From Geobacter sp. UBA6169 (lineage in GTDB: Bacteria > Desulfobacterota > Desulfuromonadia > Geobacterales > Pseudopelobacteraceae): a stretch of 25,819 nucleotides of DNA. Positions 14,642 through 21,932 of this stretch are shown here, one piece after another (positions within the stretch are counted from its first letter, which is position 1; each line of letters starts with the position of its first letter). The notes beneath the pieces are model-generated. The model worked only from the letters and a program-made list of their open reading frames with translations. It had not been told where the DNA came from and ran no database searches. The stretch is from positions 1 through 25,819 of the forward strand of contig DIUB01000139.1 in assembly GCA_002422265.1 (NCBI GenBank), in the 5' to 3' direction. The position numbers were made by a program, and so were the translations under genes.

Positions 14642-16990
14642 ATGCAGCGAGAAGCCGAACAGACAGCCGATTCTTTGGGATTGCGGACCCTGGAGGATAT
14701 CAGCAGTATCATCCTGCATTCCCACGATCTGCAGGAGACCCTTGACAACATCGTGACTATTGTTGCCAAGCGGATGGGAAGCGAGGTCTGTTCCATCTAT
14801 CTGCTGGAGGATGATGGCGAGACGCTGGTGCTGAAGGCAACCAAGGGGCTTTCAAAGAGCGCTGTGGGCAAGATTACCATGAAGACTTCGGAAGGACTTT
14901 CCGGTCTGGTGGTGCAGACCCGTGGCCTGGTGATGACCGACAACGCTCCGGCCCATCCCCGATACAAGTATTTCAAGGCGTCCCGCGAAGAACGCTACCT
15001 GTCGTTTCTGGGGCTGCCGCTGTTTGAACGCAAGACCCCTATTGGCGTGATTGTGGTGCAGACCGTTGCCGCCCGCAGCTTTACCGACGAAGAGATCAGT
15101 ATCCTCAGGACCATCACCTTCCAGATCAGCAGCATTGTGCAGAACGCCCGCCTGCTGGATTCGATCCAGACCAAGGAACAGGAGCGGGCCTACTACGAGC
15201 AGGAGCTGGCCCGGCTCAAGACCCACCGTCATGGTGAGGGAGTTGCTGATTCGGCCGTGAAACCGCCTTCCTGCTCTCTGGCGGGCACTCCGGTTTCACC
15301 GGGTTTTTGCCACGGTAAGGTCTATATTCTGGACCGATTCAGCGACAAGGTGATCAAGGTTGCCAAAGTGGGCAGTGTGGATGAGGAACTGCAGCGTTTC
15401 CGGATCGCCCTGGAAAAGGTTACCATTCAGACCATCTACATGGAAAAGCGGGTCAGCGAGCTGTTGTCCGAAGGGGATGCGGCCATTTTCCACACCCATC
15501 TGATGATCCTTGAAGATCGGGGTTTTGTGGGTAAGATAAACGACCTGATCAATCAGGGAGCAGGGGCCACCCGGGCCGTGCATGAGGCAGTGCAGGGGTA
15601 TATTGAGGTGTTTTCAGCCATGGAAGACCCCTATCTGCGGGAGCGCTCTGCTGACATGGAGGATATCGGTCGCCGGATCATCGACGTGCTGGAGGGGAAT
15701 GACAGCAACCAGATCAAGCTGAAGGAAAAGCGGGTGATTGTGGCAGAAGATATCTTTCCTTCTGATATGGCCATGCTGGACCATGCCAAGATCCTGGGGA
15801 TTGTAACGGAAAAAGGAAATATCTACTCCCATGCCGCCATCATGGCAAAGTCACTGGGCATACCGGCGGTGGTGGGCTTGACGGGGCTCTTGCGTGCCTC
15901 CAATGTTAAGGATCAGGTAATTGTGGATGGTACCTCAGGCCATGTCTACCTGAATCCTGAAAAGCATGTCCGTGACGAGTACCAGCGTCTGGAACATGAG
16001 TATGCCGGACGTTTGAAGGATCTTGAGCCGTTGCGGGATCTACCGGCAATTACTACAGATAAGGTCAGAATTGTTCTGCGGGCCAATATCGGCCTGCTGG
16101 CAGATGTACGTACTGCCATTGCCAACGGCGCCGAAGGGGTGGGGCTGTATCGGACTGAATTCCCTTACATGGCCCGGACTTCGTTTCCCAACCGTCAGGA
16201 ACAGGCGACCCTGTACCAGCGGATTCTGGAGGGATTTCCGGGTCAGCCGGTCAATATCCGAACCCTGGATATCGGCGGTGACAAGGGGCTGCCCTATTTT
16301 TGCTACCCGCCCGAGGATAACCCGTTTCTAGGATGGCGATCGATCCGGGTTTCACTGGATGAACAGCAGATATTTCGTGAACAGCTGGCAGGTATTCTGC
16401 TGGCAGCACCTGCCGGTCAGGCAACCATTATGTTTCCGCTGATCAGCTGTCTGGATGAGGTGCGTGCCGTCCGTGCCATTCTTGATAGTGTCGTGGATGA
16501 ACTGCGGGGGCAGGGCTTCGAGGTCTGCGGAAATCTGCCGCTGGGGATCATGGTTGAGGTGCCGGCTGCAGTGCAGATCATTGAACTGCTGGCGGAAGAG
16601 GTGGATTACCTCAGCATCGGCACCAATGACCTGATTCAGTACCTGCTGGCTGCCGACCGTAACAACGCACGGGTCAAGCAGTATTATGAGCCGTACCACC
16701 CTGCCGTGCTGCAGAGCATCAAGCGGGTGGCAGATGCCGGTCACCGGTTGGGGAAAAAGGTCTCGGTCTGCGGTGAAATGGCCTCTGATCCCCTGAATGC
16801 GTTGCTGCTGATCGGGATGGGTATTCGTGAATTCAGTCTGTCTGCTCCTGGCATCCCGTTGGTGAAGAAGGCGATTCGCGAACATTCCCTGCGACTGTGT
16901 CAGGGAATGGCCCGTAAGGTGTTGTCACTGGGTACGGCCGGAGAGATCAAGGCTTATCTTGCAAAACGTCGTCGGGAGCTCTTTCCCTGA
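14642..16990 (+). CDS. ptsP: Phosphoenolpyruvate-protein phosphotransferase PtsP (EI-Ntr)
   Basis: The 782-aa protein takes phosphate from PEP and passes it to an NPr/HPr-type carrier, the entry of the nitrogen-related PTS, which is regulatory and not a sugar pump. It has an N-terminal GAF domain (about 20-170), the EI N-terminal domain (about 212-340), the swivelling phosphohistidine domain with H397 in GNIYSHAAIMAKSLGIPAVVG, and the PEP-binding barrel (about 475-780; RTEFPYM at 504-510, GGDKGLPYF, IMVEVPAAV, GTNDLIQY, catalytic C710 in SVCGEM). The His motif reads GNIYSH where GGxTSH is usual. ATG 14642 has only a weak ribosome site (GGGG). No ptsN or ptsH gene lies in the window. Confidence 0.94.
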   Translation: MQREAEQTADSLGLRTLEDISSIILHSHDLQETLDNIVTIVAKRMGSEVCSIYLLEDDGETLVLKATKGLSKSAVGKITMKTSEGLSGLVVQTRGLVMTDNAPAHPRYKYFKASREERYLSFLGLPLFERKTPIGVIVVQTVAARSFTDEEISILRTITFQISSIVQNARLLDSIQTKEQERAYYEQELARLKTHRHGEGVADSAVKPPSCSLAGTPVSPGFCHGKVYILDRFSDKVIKVAKVGSVDEELQRFRIALEKVTIQTIYMEKRVSELLSEGDAAIFHTHLMILEDRGFVGKINDLINQGAGATRAVHEAVQGYIEVFSAMEDPYLRERSADMEDIGRRIIDVLEGNDSNQIKLKEKRVIVAEDIFPSDMAMLDHAKILGIVTEKGNIYSHAAIMAKSLGIPAVVGLTGLLRASNVKDQVIVDGTSGHVYLNPEKHVRDEYQRLEHEYAGRLKDLEPLRDLPAITTDKVRIVLRANIGLLADVRTAIANGAEGVGLYRTEFPYMARTSFPNRQEQATLYQRILEGFPGQPVNIRTLDIGGDKGLPYFCYPPEDNPFLGWRSIRVSLDEQQIFREQLAGILLAAPAGQATIMFPLISCLDEVRAVRAILDSVVDELRGQGFEVCGNLPLGIMVEVPAAVQIIELLAEEVDYLSIGTNDLIQYLLAADRNNARVKQYYEPYHPAVLQSIKRVADAGHRLGKKVSVCGEMASDPLNALLLIGMGIREFSLSAPGIPLVKKAIREHSLRLCQGMARKVLSLGTAGEIKAYLAKRRRELFP

Positions 16991-17018
16991 CCCTTGACCC
17001 TTGATCCTTGACCCTGTC

Positions 17019-18332
17019 TTATTCATACCGCCATTTGAAGGTAATCACCTTACACTCCGGCAGGTTGGCCCGCAGTTCCCCCAATCCCTGTTCAGTCACC
17101 CCGGTGCCGCTGAAGGTGATCCAGCGCAACCAGGTAAGGGGATAGAGGTTGGGCAGTCCGGCATCAGTGATGCCGGTATGGTACAGGTAGAGCCGTTGCA
17201 GCCTGGTCAGGCAGTGCAGGTGGGTCAGTCCGCTATCAGTGACGCCGGTATTGGAAAGATACAGCTCCTGCAGATCGGTCAGCCTGCAGATACGCGACAA
17301 GGCTTCATCCCCCACATCATAGAGAAACAGCGCCTGCAGGTCGTCCGGCTTGAGGTTTTCCAGAAAAGCAATCTCTCCAACACTGTTGCCGCGCAGATCA
17401 AGTCGCAGGGCCTTGTCAAGCGGCACTTCCCGCACCCCCTTGGCAGCTCCCAGCTGCTGCCAGTCCCGGTAATCCGCTGAACTGACCGGTCTGATATACA
17501 GGGTGCCACAGGATTTTCTGGCAGGAAACCTGACCACTCGACTCTCCAGCGGTGGTACGCCTCGTTCTTCAACCGGCTCAGGTACACCCTGCAGCAGGGC
17601 CAGCCGCTTGCGGGCCTTGGCAATATCCAGATCAACGGTGGCTGCCATCTCTGCCAGCAGGTCAATGCCGTCCACCAGGCTGTCATCAACCCTTTGTCTG
17701 AAACGGTAGATATCGGATTGACGCAGCTCTTCAGTGCGTCGGCGCAGTTCCTTGATATGCTGACGGGTATAGGCGATCTGACGGATCAGTCTGATCAGCT
17801 CGGCGCCAATATCCAGACCCCGCGATGTTTCAGGACCCAGCCGCCACTCCTTCAGTAATGCCTGCAGCCGGCTGCGATCACCCTGCTGGTAGGCCAGGTT
17901 TGCCGTGGCCATCAGCTCCTGACGCCGGAATCGCTCATGGTCGTCGCCAGCAAGGTCGGGGTGGATGGTTTTGGCCACTTCGCGGTACAGGGATTTAAGG
18001 CTTTTTTCCTCAAGGATGCCGGTGTTGTCCGGATCGTCATCAAGCAGGGGGGTCTTGCCGGTGCGTGATTTGGAATGCTGCTGTTCGGTGGTATGGAAGT
18101 ATTTATGGTGTTCTTCGCCGGCTTCGCCGGTGCCCAGCAGACCGCTGATCTGCCATTCAAGCTGTTCCAGCTCGGCAATCCTGCTGCCCAGCATTTGCTG
18201 GTAGCTGTTTTCGAAGACCCTGATCTCGGCCTTGATGGCTGCCAGCTCCCGTTCGATCAGGGACTGCTCATCCAGCAGTTCAGCCAGTTCACGGCGTTTT
18301 TTGGCAAGCTCGATGGCTTCGGGAGATTTCAT
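17019..18332 (-). CDS. Coiled-coil / J-domain / leucine-rich-repeat protein
   Basis: The 437-aa protein combines an N-terminal charged coiled coil (about 1-65), a J-domain-like segment (about 108-165) with the HPD tripeptide at 124-126 in YREVAKTIHPDLAGDDHERF, a second helical/coiled-coil part (about 175-248), and four or five leucine-rich repeats (about 305-432; for example LQELYLSNTGVTDSGLTHL and LQRLYLYHTGITDAGL). The J domain suggests it stimulates an Hsp70 (DnaK) ATPase, and the LRRs could choose the client. No export signal is seen. It faces ptsP tail to tail across 28 nt and lies downstream of the hda-ruvB pair. Specific function is unknown. The ribosome site (GGAAG) is weak and distant. 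Confidence 0.75.
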   Translation of the reverse strand: MKSPEAIELAKKRRELAELLDEQSLIERELAAIKAEIRVFENSYQQMLGSRIAELEQLEWQISGLLGTGEAGEEHHKYFHTTEQQHSKSRTGKTPLLDDDPDNTGILEEKSLKSLYREVAKTIHPDLAGDDHERFRRQELMATANLAYQQGDRSRLQALLKEWRLGPETSRGLDIGAELIRLIRQIAYTRQHIKELRRRTEELRQSDIYRFRQRVDDSLVDGIDLLAEMAATVDLDIAKARKRLALLQGVPEPVEERGVPPLESRVVRFPARKSCGTLYIRPVSSADYRDWQQLGAAKGVREVPLDKALRLDLRGNSVGEIAFLENLKPDDLQALFLYDVGDEALSRICRLTDLQELYLSNTGVTDSGLTHLHCLTRLQRLYLYHTGITDAGLPNLYPLTWLRWITFSGTGVTEQGLGELRANLPECKVITFKWRYE

Positions 18333-18365
18333 GGGTGCGTGGCTTCCGGTAGTGATAGTCTGCCT

Positions 18366-18394
18366 ACGATAAGGAAAGCGTCCGGGGGGTGCAA
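18366..18394 (-). promoter_or_regulatory. Weak candidate promoter for the J-domain/LRR gene
   Basis: TTGCAC (18389-18394) and TATCGT (18366-18371) are 17 nt apart on the minus strand in the 73-nt gap after the Hda-like gene. The hexamers match only partly, so read-through from ruvB-hda is the alternative. Confidence 0.28.
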
Positions 18395-18405
18395 GTGGTT
18401 TTTTG

Positions 18406-19089
18406 TCAGCTCAAACTGTTGTTCAGGACCAGCTCCCGGGCAAGCCGCAGGGTGATGCGGCATTTGCGCTCCAGGGCAGCACGGTACAGCCGGTCACAGA
18501 TTGTCACCAGGGCGCCGACGTTGCGTGGCAGAACGGTCAGCAGCCAGACCGACACCTCATCCGGCAGCAGGATCTGGCGATCCTGGGCCAGTTTTGCCAT
18601 CAACATCCGGCGGGACTGATCATCTGAGACATCCAGGTGAGCCACCAACCCCCACAGCAGACGGGAGATCAGATGGTCATCAAGCCCCGGCAGGTCACGG
18701 GGGGGGAGTCGGCCTGCCAGGGCAAGCCGTTCTCCCCGGCTGTACTGCTGGTTGAAAGCCTCCCAGAGGGCAAGGCGCTGTTCTGGCTGGTCAGGGAGCT
18801 GGTCCAGGTCGTCGATCAGCAACAGGCCCCCTGAGGGCTCAAGAGGGAGCTGCAGCTGTTGGCAGGAGATGATCCGGTAAGCAGCCCCTGCGGCCTGACG
18901 TCCAATGGCGTGCAGCAGATGGGTCTTGCCGGAGCCGCTGGGGCCATAGAGGTAGAGCAGGGTTTCCGGCTCGGCAGGATCAGCGATCCTGCGGCTGAAC
19001 TCAAGGGCAGTGGCATTGCCGCTGCAGGAAATGAAGGTTTCAAAACCGTAGCGGGGGGTGACCGGCAGGTCAAGGGCCTGTTGCTGCAT
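18406..19089 (-). CDS. DnaA-family AAA+ protein, Hda-like
   Basis: The 227-aa protein has the DnaA-type ATPase fold without the DNA-binding C-terminal domain of DnaA. Walker A is GPSGSGKTH (about 49-57) and Walker B LLLIDDLD (about 89-96). In Proteobacteria such proteins (Hda) bind the sliding clamp and DnaA to promote ATP hydrolysis after initiation. Here the N-terminus, MQQQALDLPV, contains a QxLDLP sequence that resembles the clamp-binding motif at the same place in E. coli Hda. The start overlaps the ruvB stop by one base (TGATG). The role in DnaA inactivation is inferred; a DnaA-loading or other clamp-associated role is possible. Confidence 0.8.
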   Translation of the reverse strand: MQQQALDLPVTPRYGFETFISCSGNATALEFSRRIADPAEPETLLYLYGPSGSGKTHLLHAIGRQAAGAAYRIISCQQLQLPLEPSGGLLLIDDLDQLPDQPEQRLALWEAFNQQYSRGERLALAGRLPPRDLPGLDDHLISRLLWGLVAHLDVSDDQSRRMLMAKLAQDRQILLPDEVSVWLLTVLPRNVGALVTICDRLYRAALERKCRITLRLARELVLNNSLS

Positions 19090-20105
19090 CAGAAAAGTGA
19101 CCCTTGCGGCAGTTCCGGGGTAACCCTGCCAAAATGTCGGTAGGCAGCCGGCGTGGCGACCCGGCCGCGGGGGGTGCGGTTGAGGAAGCCGTTCTGGATC
19201 AGAAACGGTTCGTAGACATCCTCTATAGTGTCACTCTCTTCGCTGATGGCGGCGCTGATGGTGTCAAGCCCCACCGGCCCACCGCCGAACTTGTCAATGA
19301 TGGTCAGCAGAATCATCCGGTCCATCTGATCAAATCCCATTTCGTCGATTTCCAAAAGCCGCAGGGTATCCTGCACCACCTCGCGGTTAATCCTGCCGTT
19401 GGCCCGTACTTGGGCAAAATCACGAACCCGGCGCAACAGGCGGTTGGCGATGCGGGGGGTACCGCGGCTGCGTCGGGCCAGCTCAAGTGCCCCTTCGCGG
19501 TCGGTTTCCATGCCAAGAATCCGTGCCGAGCGGGTGACAATAAATGCCAGCTCATCGTGGGTGTAGAACTCAAGGCGGGAGATCACGCCAAAGCGGTCCC
19601 GCAAAGGGGAGGAAAGCAGGCCGGCCCGGGTGGTGGCACCCACCAGGGTAAAGCGGGGCAGATCCAGTTTGATGCTGCGGGCGCTGGGCCCCTGGCCGAT
19701 GATGATATCCAGCTGGAAGTCTTCCATGGCCGGGTAGAGGATCTCCTCCACCACATGGGAGAGGCGATGGATCTCATCGATAAACAGTACATCATGGGGT
19801 TCAAGGTTGGTCAGGATGGCGGCCAGATCACCGGGACGCTCGATCACCGGTCCTGAGGTGGATTTGATGTTGACCCCCATTTCGCAGGCAACGATGTTGG
19901 CCAGGGTGGTCTTGCCCAGACCGGGCGGCCCATACAACAGCAGGTGGTCAAGGGCCTCGCCCCGGCCCCGGGCCGCATCAATAAACAGCTTCAGATTCTC
20001 CCGAATCTTCTCCTGTCCCACGTAGTCCTGCAGGGTGCGGGGCCGCAGAGTGGCGTCAAACTGCTGGTCGTCATCGCGGCGTTGTGGTGAGATGGTTCGT
20101 TCCAT
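19089..20105 (-). CDS. ruvB: Holliday junction branch migration helicase RuvB
   Basis: RuvB is the hexameric AAA+ motor that, with RuvA, moves Holliday junctions. The 338-aa protein is full length: Walker A GPPGLGKTT (59-67), Walker B LFIDEIHRL (about 106-114), the GATTRAGLLSSPLRDRFG sensor/arginine-finger region, and the C-terminal winged helix with RTPRGR. It is coupled to the hda-like gene. ruvA and ruvC, normally directly upstream, are not there; instead a 490-bp AT-rich region and phage-like genes of opposite strand follow. The ribosome site upstream of ATG 20105 is poor. Confidence 0.97.
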   Translation of the reverse strand: MERTISPQRRDDDQQFDATLRPRTLQDYVGQEKIRENLKLFIDAARGRGEALDHLLLYGPPGLGKTTLANIVACEMGVNIKSTSGPVIERPGDLAAILTNLEPHDVLFIDEIHRLSHVVEEILYPAMEDFQLDIIIGQGPSARSIKLDLPRFTLVGATTRAGLLSSPLRDRFGVISRLEFYTHDELAFIVTRSARILGMETDREGALELARRSRGTPRIANRLLRRVRDFAQVRANGRINREVVQDTLRLLEIDEMGFDQMDRMILLTIIDKFGGGPVGLDTISAAISEESDTIEDVYEPFLIQNGFLNRTPRGRVATPAAYRHFGRVTPELPQGSLF

Positions 20106-20246
20106 GGGTCGGACTATGACCGAATTTTGACTGCTTGTGAATATGAAACATATTTCACAGCGTTTCTTTTTGTTTCATCGTGTTGAAATCACGGCTTTTT
20201 GTGTGTATTATTCTTTTATATAGCCTTGATTGATTTTGATTGTTTT

Positions 20247-20284
20247 CCGGTTTACTACATTACAATTATATGACAGTAATCCGG
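20247..20284. repeat. Imperfect 10-bp inverted repeat in AT-rich tract
   Basis: CCGGTTTACT (20247-20256) and AGTAATCCGG (20275-20284) are complementary at 9 of 10 positions around an 18-bp AT-rich centre. It could be a binding site for a dimeric protein or part of an attachment site. Confidence 0.5.
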
Positions 20285-20322
20285 CTTATTTATATTTTCT
20301 TTTCTAATAAATAAAATATAGC

Positions 20323-20433
20323 TTGTCACTCTTGTCATTTTGGTCACAACACGCCGGAATTAAAGAAGAAAACACCGTGACAAGTGGAGTGACCATTTTT
20401 TTACTTGTCACGGTGTTTGTCATGGATTGTCAC
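20323..20433. repeat. TTGTCAC iteron cluster
   Basis: The motif TTGTCAC or a one-base variant occurs at 20323 (TTGTCAC), 20332 (TTGTCAT), 20341 (TGGTCAC), 20405 (TTGTCAC), 20417 (TTGTCAT) and 20427 (TTGTCAC), and inverted at 20377 (GTGACAA) and about 20389 (GTGACC). The first three are spaced exactly 9 bp apart. Such ordered short repeats beside an AT-rich tract and upstream of primase and helicase genes resemble iterons of a replication origin; multiple operator sites for an element repressor would look similar. Confidence 0.65.
20370..20418. repeat. Perfect 16-bp inverted repeat inside the iteron cluster
   Basis: The arms 20370-20385 and 20403-20418 (AAACACCGTGACAAGT and its complement) are exact and enclose a 17-base loop with a T-run. 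The arms contain one iteron in each orientation. It may form a cruciform or hairpin at an origin, or a terminator shielding the element from its surroundings. Confidence 0.75.
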
Positions 20434-20592
20434 TTGATGCCGCCGCCGGACCCGGACCCGTTGCCGTCCTGCCGGCCTGATTCCTTCACCTGGGGAGCTG
20501 CTGCCGGTCCCTGGGGCTGTTCGAGTGAGGGGTTGAAGGTTGCCACCAGGGGGGCCGCCTGAAGCGGATCACCGCCGAAAAGGAGAACCGGC

Positions 20593-21561
20593 TTGAACAG
20601 AGAAATAGCCACATTGCTGTATTTCATCGGAGGGGATGAAAATACTTCTCTTCGGGGTTGGAGACGGGCAACAAGGGAGACGGTCAAGGTTGTGAAAGAG
20701 ACCTTACAGGGTCATGCTTCCTATGAAACAAGCCTTGATGATGAAAGCGCCCCGCCGCTCTCTTTTTTTTACTCGCTGTTTGCGGTCCTGTGTATTTTGG
20801 TTTCAGAAGAGTTTGACGCCGCCCTTGTCGCTTTTGCAGAAGGAGACCCAGCGCCACTTGCCAAGCTGTTACCGGAAGGGTCCCCGCTTGACGATGTATG
20901 GCCTGCTGCTGATTCAATCGTTTCCACTGCCCGTTTTGAGTGGGACCGCGCCGGGAAATGCAAGGGGTTGAAACCGGTACACCACTTGACGGCGTATGAA
21001 ATGAAGTTATCACTCCAAGAACGCGGGATGTTGCCGCATATTTTGCCGCCTTATGAAAGAATGGTCCGCCGTAACGCACTGCACCGCGCCACCTGGGGAA
21101 ATATATTTCTTTCCATTGACCCATTCACCCCGCCGGAACTTGCCGGGAAAAAGGTTGAAGCCATGCTTCGGGAACACCAGGAACAACAAGCAAAGGATAT
21201 TGAAAAATCTTGGATTGATGAAGTAAGGGCGGGGATCGTTGACAAAGATTTTCCCCGCCGGGCTGCTGAAGAAGAACGCTTGCGTTATGATTTCCGCCGG
21301 GCTTCTGTAGGCAACAAAAAGACCCGTGGGGAAGGGACAACGTTTGAAATCTGGTTGCGCCGTCTGGAAGTTTATGACCTTGCCCGCCGGGGTCTTTCTT
21401 CAAAAGAAATCAGTCAAAAAATATCACACTTCAAAAATAACACCGCTGAAGCCGCCGCCGTCAAGATCAGTCAGGACAAGGCGCAAGCCCGCGCCATGAT
21501 TGACGCCGCCCTGTCTGGTATTCCTGTTTCTGCCGTGGCAAACGTTCGCGCCCGCCGGTAA
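20593..21561 (+). CDS. Hypothetical protein of the mobile element, likely DNA-binding
   Basis: I do not recognise this 322-aa protein. The only start with a good ribosome site (AAGGAG, 8 nt upstream) is a TTG at 20593; no in-frame ATG occurs in the first 130 codons that would keep the conserved-looking start. Residues 58-82 are hydrophobic (FFYSLFAVLCILV) but too broken for a certain membrane segment. Residues 190-235 are highly charged and probably helical. Residues 258-277 (LEVYDLARRGLSSKEISQKI) look like an HTH of the kind found in sigma region 4 or phage regulators. As the first gene after the candidate origin it could be an initiator or regulator; this is position-based inference only. 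Confidence 0.7.
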   Translation: MNREIATLLYFIGGDENTSLRGWRRATRETVKVVKETLQGHASYETSLDDESAPPLSFFYSLFAVLCILVSEEFDAALVAFAEGDPAPLAKLLPEGSPLDDVWPAADSIVSTARFEWDRAGKCKGLKPVHHLTAYEMKLSLQERGMLPHILPPYERMVRRNALHRATWGNIFLSIDPFTPPELAGKKVEAMLREHQEQQAKDIEKSWIDEVRAGIVDKDFPRRAAEEERLRYDFRRASVGNKKTRGEGTTFEIWLRRLEVYDLARRGLSSKEISQKISHFKNNTAEAAAVKISQDKAQARAMIDAALSGIPVSAVANVRARR

Positions 21562-21696
21562 AAGTTTCATTTCTGGAAAAAACCCGCCGTTAAATTAACT
21601 TTCCCCTTCGTGCTGTGTAAATAGATTATCCGGCTTTAGCCTTCTACAGTTGCCCTGTGTTCAGCAACCACAACGCAACCAAAGGAGACTGAAGCC

Positions 21697-21924
21697 ATGC
21701 CCGCCACCGCGCCGGACCATACCAGAACCACCACCGAAACAGAAAAGTACGCCACACCAAAAGAGGGAGCCGCCTTCCTGGGTGTCCCGGTCAACACGTT
21801 TTACAAGATGTGCCTTGCCCGCGTCATTCCGTCATACAAGATCGGAAAGTTACGCCGCGTCAAGCTGTCAGAAGTTGCCGCGTTTGCTGAAGCATCCCGC
21901 GTTGAAGCCGTCCGTTCCAAGTAG
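21697..21924 (+). CDS. Excisionase/AlpA-like HTH protein
   Basis: The 75-aa protein contains a MerR-type winged HTH of the excisionase family (about residues 18-65): YATPKEGAAFLGVPVNTFYKMCLARVIPSYKIGKLRRVKLSEV, here given in two overlapping halves by its landmarks TPKEGAAFLGV and IGKLRRVKLSEV. Such proteins bend DNA at attachment sites or activate genes of P4-like and PICI elements. A Thr-rich tail precedes the domain. AAAGGAG lies 9 nt upstream of ATG 21697. It stands 8 nt before the primase gene. Confidence 0.78.
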   Translation: MPATAPDHTRTTTETEKYATPKEGAAFLGVPVNTFYKMCLARVIPSYKIGKLRRVKLSEVAAFAEASRVEAVRSK

Positions 21925-21932
21925 GGGCAACC

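Larger units (their letters stand above)
20106..20592. other. Non-coding AT-rich region upstream of ruvB with clustered repeats; possible replication origin of the element
   Basis: No convincing gene lies in these 487 bp. From ruvB outward there is a hairpin-like GTGAATATG-AAA-CATATTTCAC (20137-20158, one bulge), an AT-rich tract (about 20190-20320), an imperfect inverted repeat (20247-20284), the TTGTCAC cluster (20323-20433) and a GC-rich stretch (20440-20560) that has an open frame on the minus strand I do not trust. AAGGAG just before 20593 serves the next gene. Confidence 0.6.

Noticed and set aside
16987..17016. Short tandem CCCTTGA repeats between ptsP and the J-domain/LRR gene
   Set aside because: Three imperfect copies of about nine bases in a 28-nt gap, with no dyad symmetry; too little to call functional.
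20430..20687. An 85-codon minus-strand frame rich in Pro, Gln and Gly
   Set aside because: It overlaps the first 95 bases of the plus-strand 322-aa gene, has a low-complexity end and no motif. A real gene cannot be excluded but is not supported.
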